A stretch of 64,000 nucleotides of DNA from Verrucomicrobiia bacterium (GTDB taxonomy: Bacteria > Verrucomicrobiota > Verrucomicrobiia > Verrucomicrobiales > DEV007), in the NCBI GenBank assembly GCA_030427505.1, contig JAUICH010000014.1, forward strand, positions 80,307 to 144,306, read 5' to 3'. The stretch's first letter is position 1, and each line of letters opens with the position of its first letter. The notes below the pieces were generated by a model, which saw nothing but the letters and a program-made list of their open reading frames with translations, had not been told where the DNA came from and did not search any database. The position numbers and the translations under genes are program-made. This document shows, piece by piece, positions 60,435-64,000 of the stretch.

Positions 60435-60619
60435 TCTAGCCTGCATTTCTCAACCAGTTCTCGTCGCGAGACGACGCGAGGCCTGTCCTGACAAGGCGCG
60501 CGAAGATTTTCACGCGGAGTTGTATGAGAACATACTGCTCAAGGGAAAATTGAGCGGAACGCAGTCAGGGCGGGCCGTGGCAAGTTGCAGCAGAGAACTG
60601 GTGAGAAATGCAGGCTAGA
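60435..60619. mobile_element. Second MITE-like element (~185 bp, ~27-bp terminal inverted repeats)
   Basis: Left arm TCTAGCCTGCATTTCTCAACC and the inverted right arm (complement of GGTGAGAAATGCAGGCTAGA) match except for one extra base, and both are followed inward by CAGTTCTC. CTAG flanks both ends, which could be a target duplication. No transposase. From memory, similar TGCATTTCTC ends occur in IS1380-type sequences, which was not checked. The 303-bp gap 60419-60721 otherwise holds no gene. Confidence 0.7.
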
Positions 60620-60721
60620 CATTGAATCGATCGCAGAGCCCGGTGCCAGCGAAGCCACCGGGGAATAGGGCCGCGTTTCTTCGGGAGACAGGCTGAGCCT
60701 GCCCCCTTTTGTAAGATGCCA

Positions 60722-62014
60722 CTAGCCCGCCAAGGTGCCGTATCCCACCCAGAGGGCGGCCAGGAGGATGAGGATGGAGGCGGGACGGGCAAAAGCCGGG
60801 CGATACCAGTCGCGGTTCCAGAAAGGCGTGACGACAATGACGGCCGCCAGGAGGACAGCCAAAGAGCCAATCAGGAGGCCCAACTCGTATAGCACCATTT
60901 CGATGGCGGGATACCCTGTGCTCGCCTGGAGCAGGGCGTGGGAGGCAAAGCTCAGGCCGTGCGCCAGTCCGAAGACCGAGACCAGAGCCACGCGCCACCA
61001 GTGGAGTTTGTGGGTAAAGAGGTTTTCGGCGGCCACGTATAGAGCGCCGGCCACCATTAGAACCATTAGTGTTTTGGGACTTAATGACGTGGCCAAGCCA
61101 AAGCGGCCCACTGCTTGAGCGAGGGAAAAGGCCAGGACGTAAGCGGTAATCTGTGGGGCCAGCACGCGGAAACTCCGGCTCAGGAAAAAGAGACCGAGGA
61201 CGAAGAGCGCGTGAATTCCATTCCCCTGGAAGAAACGGTTGAAGCCGGCCGTAAACCAATTGGGGGGCAGGGAGTTGGCCAGTGTCGTGGAGGGCTTTTC
61301 AGGCTCGGGTGCGGGATCGGCCATGGGTTCGGCTGCCGCTGGAGCGTTTGATTCCGGACCGGCGGCTCCGCCGGGCTCGTTCGCAGGGGCCGCCGGGGGG
61401 GGACTGGCCGCGGAGTCTGGCTTGGTGCCGGGCTCGGCGAAGGGCGGCTCGCCCTGGATGACGGTCTCCAGGCTGAGTGGGGAACTGAACTCTCCGGGGT
61501 AGAGGACCTGCATGCGCCGGGCGATCTTGCCGTCTTTCTCTGTCACGTAGACGACCGCGAACTCCGCTTCGGGTGAGGTGTGGATGGTGAAATGCTCGGC
61601 TCCCTCCGGGACGTTTCCCGTCATTGTGACGAGCAGTTTCTTGATGTCCGGGTTGAAGGGCTGGAATTCTCCAGGGTTCGTTCCACCCGGCTGCGTAATG
61701 GTCTCCATTTGGACCTCGGGTAGAACCTCCGTGTCGTCGAAGAAGAGATTCAGCGTTTCCGTGGCGAAGCTCTTGGCGGCGTCTTCCGCGGTCACCTCGT
61801 CGTCGATGGCGGGATCGCCAGTCGGGGTGACATCGATGGTCATTTCGATGGTGTAGCTGGCCTTCACCGTGTCCAGCCGGGCGAATACCTGGGCGGCGGA
61901 AACTTTGTGTGCTTCAGCGGACTGGGGCATGGCCAGCCACAGGCCGGCGGCCAGGCATACGAGAGACGCAAGCCGGCGGGAACAGAGGAAAGGAAACGCG
62001 TGCAGCGGGGGCAT
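60722..62014 (-). CDS. HupE/UreJ-type membrane protein with periplasmic N-domain
   Basis: The ATG at 62014 gives 430 residues (longer N-terminal frame is unlikely); the signal peptide is FLCSRRLASLVCLAAGLWLAMPQSAEA. Residues ~33-175 form an exported domain, followed by a Pro/Ala/Glu-rich linker (~180-225) and six to seven membrane helices (~240-430), with NGIHALFVLGLFFLSRS and FGLAHGLSFASHAL matching the HupE/UreJ_2 family. HupE-type proteins are linked to nickel or cobalt uptake for hydrogenase or urease, but no such genes are here. The divergent CE15 gene overlaps only in shadow frames. Confidence 0.85.
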   Translation of the reverse strand: MPPLHAFPFLCSRRLASLVCLAAGLWLAMPQSAEAHKVSAAQVFARLDTVKASYTIEMTIDVTPTGDPAIDDEVTAEDAAKSFATETLNLFFDDTEVLPEVQMETITQPGGTNPGEFQPFNPDIKKLLVTMTGNVPEGAEHFTIHTSPEAEFAVVYVTEKDGKIARRMQVLYPGEFSSPLSLETVIQGEPPFAEPGTKPDSAASPPPAAPANEPGGAAGPESNAPAAAEPMADPAPEPEKPSTTLANSLPPNWFTAGFNRFFQGNGIHALFVLGLFFLSRSFRVLAPQITAYVLAFSLAQAVGRFGLATSLSPKTLMVLMVAGALYVAAENLFTHKLHWWRVALVSVFGLAHGLSFASHALLQASTGYPAIEMVLYELGLLIGSLAVLLAAVIVVTPFWNRDWYRPAFARPASILILLAALWVGYGTLAG

Positions 62015-62148
62015 GGCGGGTAAATCGCTGAATCTGGGCGGGGCCACCCTACGATGGAGAGCCACCAGTTGCAACGACGGCGCGATGACGGATGTCCGGT
62101 GGCGGATTTCGGTCTTTCCCCGAAGGAACAGCCACGGTATGAGGGAGT

Positions 62149-63492
62149 ATGACAACCCCCATACCCTCCCGCTGCTCCGTCCTCATGAGGGGCTTGGCGG
62201 CAGCTTGCCTGATCTCTTTCACCATGACCTTTCCCGATGAAGACAGCCCGGCGGCTCCGGCGGACGCAAACTACGATGAAGCCAAGATTCCGAAATACAC
62301 CCTGCCGGATCCGCTGATCGAAGAAGACGGCAGTCCGGTCACCACGCCGGAAGACTGGCCGGAGCGGCGGGCGGAGATTCTGGCGCTGTTCGAAGAGCAC
62401 GTTTATGGCAAGACGCCGGAGGCCAAGCTTCCTGGTCTGCACTTTGAAGCGCGGAAGGAAGTACCCGGTTTCCTGGACGGCAAGGCGGTGCTGAAAGAGG
62501 TGCGTGTCTATTTCACGGAGAAGAACGAGAGGCCTTACATGGACTTGATGCTGGTGCTGCCCGCGGACGCGAAGGGACCGGTCCCGGCTTTTCTCCTGCT
62601 GAACTTCAGCGGAAATCACTCCATCCATCCGAGTCCGGAGATTACTCTCCCAGACGCGTGGATGCGGGAAACCAGCAAGACAGGCGATCTGGTGAAGGAC
62701 CACCGCGCCCAGGAAGCGGCTCGCGGTTTCAAGGCCAGCCGCTTTCCGCTGGAGACCATTGTCTCGCGTGGTTACGGCCTGGTAACGGCCTACTACGGGG
62801 ATATCGACCCGGATTTTGACGACGGGTTCCAGAACGGCGTGCACCCGCTTTTCTATGCGGAAGACCAGAAGGCTCCCAAACCGGACGAGTGGGGCTCCAT
62901 CGGCGCCTGGGCCTGGGGCCTGAGCCGGGCCCTGGACTATCTGGAGACGGACGCGGCGGTGGACGCGGAAAAGGTGGCTGTGTTAGGACACTCCCGCCTG
63001 GGCAAGACCTCCCTCTGGGCGGGGGCGCAGGACGAGCGTTTCGCCGTCGTGATTTCCAATGACTCCGGCTGCGGTGGCGCGGCCCTGAGCCGCCGCCGGA
63101 TCGGCGAAACCGTGGGCCGGATCAACGAGAACTTTCCTCACTGGTTCTGCGACAACTTCAATCAATACAGCGGTAACGAAGATGCTTTGCCGGTGGATCA
63201 ACACGAATTGATCGCCCTCGTCGCGCCGCGTCCGGTTTATGTGGCCAGCGCCGTGGGGGATGAGTGGGCCGATCCGAAAGGCGAGTTTCTATCCGCGAAG
63301 CTGGCGGAGCCGGTTTACAAGCTGCTTGGAAAGCCCGGCTTAGGGGAGGGAGTAGAAGGGCAGCCGCCGGTGGATCACCCGGTGGGGGAGACCATCGGCT
63401 ACCACATCCGCACCGGCGAGCATGACCTGACGCTTTATGACTGGGAGCGGTATTTGGACTTCGCGGACCGGCACTTGGGGAAGGGGGAGTAG
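62149..63492 (+). CDS. CE15-like glucuronoyl esterase, secreted
   Basis: This 447-residue protein starts with a short hydrophobic segment (SRCSVLMRGLAAACLISFTM) that could be a signal peptide. The CE15 nucleophile motif GHSRLGKTSLW lies near residue 282, NDSGCGGAALSRR follows (charge-relay region) and the catalytic His is in TGEHDLTLYDWERYLDF near the C-terminus. CE15 enzymes cut the ester between lignin and glucuronoxylan. Length and motifs match bacterial CE15 members. It fits the plant-polysaccharide profile of this genome. Confidence 0.9.
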   Translation: MTTPIPSRCSVLMRGLAAACLISFTMTFPDEDSPAAPADANYDEAKIPKYTLPDPLIEEDGSPVTTPEDWPERRAEILALFEEHVYGKTPEAKLPGLHFEARKEVPGFLDGKAVLKEVRVYFTEKNERPYMDLMLVLPADAKGPVPAFLLLNFSGNHSIHPSPEITLPDAWMRETSKTGDLVKDHRAQEAARGFKASRFPLETIVSRGYGLVTAYYGDIDPDFDDGFQNGVHPLFYAEDQKAPKPDEWGSIGAWAWGLSRALDYLETDAAVDAEKVAVLGHSRLGKTSLWAGAQDERFAVVISNDSGCGGAALSRRRIGETVGRINENFPHWFCDNFNQYSGNEDALPVDQHELIALVAPRPVYVASAVGDEWADPKGEFLSAKLAEPVYKLLGKPGLGEGVEGQPPVDHPVGETIGYHIRTGEHDLTLYDWERYLDFADRHLGKGE

Positions 63493-63521
63493 TGAGCTGT
63501 CGACCTCGTCGTTCCTTGTTC

Positions 63522-63779
63522 TTAGTCCTGTCGTTTAGCACCAATCAACCGTCCGATTCCGCGCCGGGCGTGAGTCGCGTTTTCCAAGACTTCTGGGCCA
63601 CTTTCAGAGGTGAGCTGGCCTTTGTGGAAGGCTTCCATCCGGTCATCAGCTTCGCGGACCCACGCTTCTTTCAGATCTTCTGGAACGGGCGAAAGGCTGG
63701 AGAGTAGACGGCTGGCCAGATGGGCCCGTTCTTCGTCCGTCAGCTTCATGGCTTCCGACTCGATGGTAGTGGCGTCCAT
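63522..63779 (-). CDS. Addiction-module antitoxin-like protein (orphan)
   Basis: The 85-residue protein has the pattern EAMKLTDEERAHLASRLLSSLSP and AWVREADDRMEAFHKG, as in antitoxins of the PF09720 family that pair with RelE/ParE-type toxins. The C-terminus (LENATHARRGIGRLIGAKRQD) departs from the usual family end. No toxin gene follows; only 29 bp separate it from the CE15 gene's stop, so it is an orphan or a remnant. A MITE copy begins 17 bp upstream of its start and probably separates it from its native promoter. Confidence 0.75.
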   Translation of the reverse strand: MDATTIESEAMKLTDEERAHLASRLLSSLSPVPEDLKEAWVREADDRMEAFHKGQLTSESGPEVLENATHARRGIGRLIGAKRQD

Positions 63780-63795
63780 TTGAAACTCAGTCTAG

Positions 63796-64000
63796 GCAGT
63801 GTGGACAAATTGGGGGCGGACCGGCGCGAGGCCATTTATTGTCTGGCAAGGCGCCGCGAACGGCATTGGGCCTACCCCCAATAGAGTGAGCGGGAACGAA
63901 GCCAGGCAAAAAATGGGCCGCGTCTCCGGGTATTCGCCGCTTCGCGGCGCTGAGTTCTCTTTTCTTTTCTTCATTTCCGGTCCGTTCTCCAATTTGTCCA
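63796..64000. mobile_element. MITE-like element, copy 2 (inverted, cut by window end)
   Basis: Reverse complement of the element at 18886-19174, about 90% identical over 205 bp, but lacking an internal ~80 bp (the segment rich in GCGGGCTCTGCC). Its visible terminus carries GCAGTGTGGACAA preceded by CTAG; about 6 bp of the other end fall beyond the window. Confidence 0.85.

Overview
The window looks like a chromosomal segment of a GC-rich Gram-negative bacterium of the PVC group, most likely Verrucomicrobiota (Planctomycetota is the alternative). This is inferred from the protein families seen: PQQ-type beta-propellers, a sulfatase, SHD1-domain secreted proteins, two DUF1570-like metalloproteases, a FAD oxidoreductase with EF-hands, a CE15 esterase, many signal peptides and lipoproteins, and an outer-membrane barrel. 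No rRNA, tRNA, CRISPR array or transposase gene was recognised.

Layout. 1-5.8 kb: two secreted beta-propeller proteins (the first cut by the window edge), a DUF3311-like peptide and a sodium:solute symporter, followed by a tandemly duplicated 318-bp unit carrying the symporter tail. 6.4-10.3 kb: a LuxE/PaaK-type acyl-activating enzyme, an aldehyde dehydrogenase and an iron alcohol dehydrogenase, which together suggest reduction of a carboxylic acid to an alcohol. 10.5-15.5 kb: two tandem SHD1 proteins, an unknown protein, and a divergent NsrR-like regulator/cytochrome c locus with a candidate operator. 15.9-20.1 kb: FkbM methyltransferase, rhomboid protease, outer-membrane barrel, a MITE-like repeat and an esterase. 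20.5-28.5 kb: a five-gene lipid catabolism operon (patatin lipase, acyl-CoA ligase, thiolase, FadB/FadJ-like fusion, acyl-CoA dehydrogenase).

28.9-37 kb is less tidy: a transglutaminase-like gene with a frameshift, a small secreted-protein gene broken three times, aroD, a polyprenyl-phosphate sugar transferase, an AT-rich coiled-coil gene and a second, diverged copy of the sugar-transferase tail. 37-44.4 kb: FAD oxidoreductase, PHP-like protein, a small AT-rich cluster of immunity-like genes and a Tat-type secreted protein. 44.7-45.4 kb holds an apparently complete group II intron ribozyme of about 690 nt with no reverse transcriptase. 45.5-57.3 kb: secreted esterases, a sulfatase, two SHD1-DUF1570 metalloproteases, a C39-like protein, and a translationally coupled metallophosphoesterase/diacylglycerol-kinase pair. 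57.5-64 kb: TetR regulator, APH-like/AAA fusion, a MITE-like element, a HupE-like membrane protein, a CE15 esterase, an orphan antitoxin, and a second copy of the 18.9-kb MITE cut by the window end.

The most interesting non-coding signals are the ORF-less group II intron, a dispersed approximately 80-nt two-hairpin element found three times just downstream of genes with compensatory stem changes, the MITE family, the symporter-tail duplication, and the candidate NsrR operator. All function calls rest on motif recognition by eye; no database search was run.
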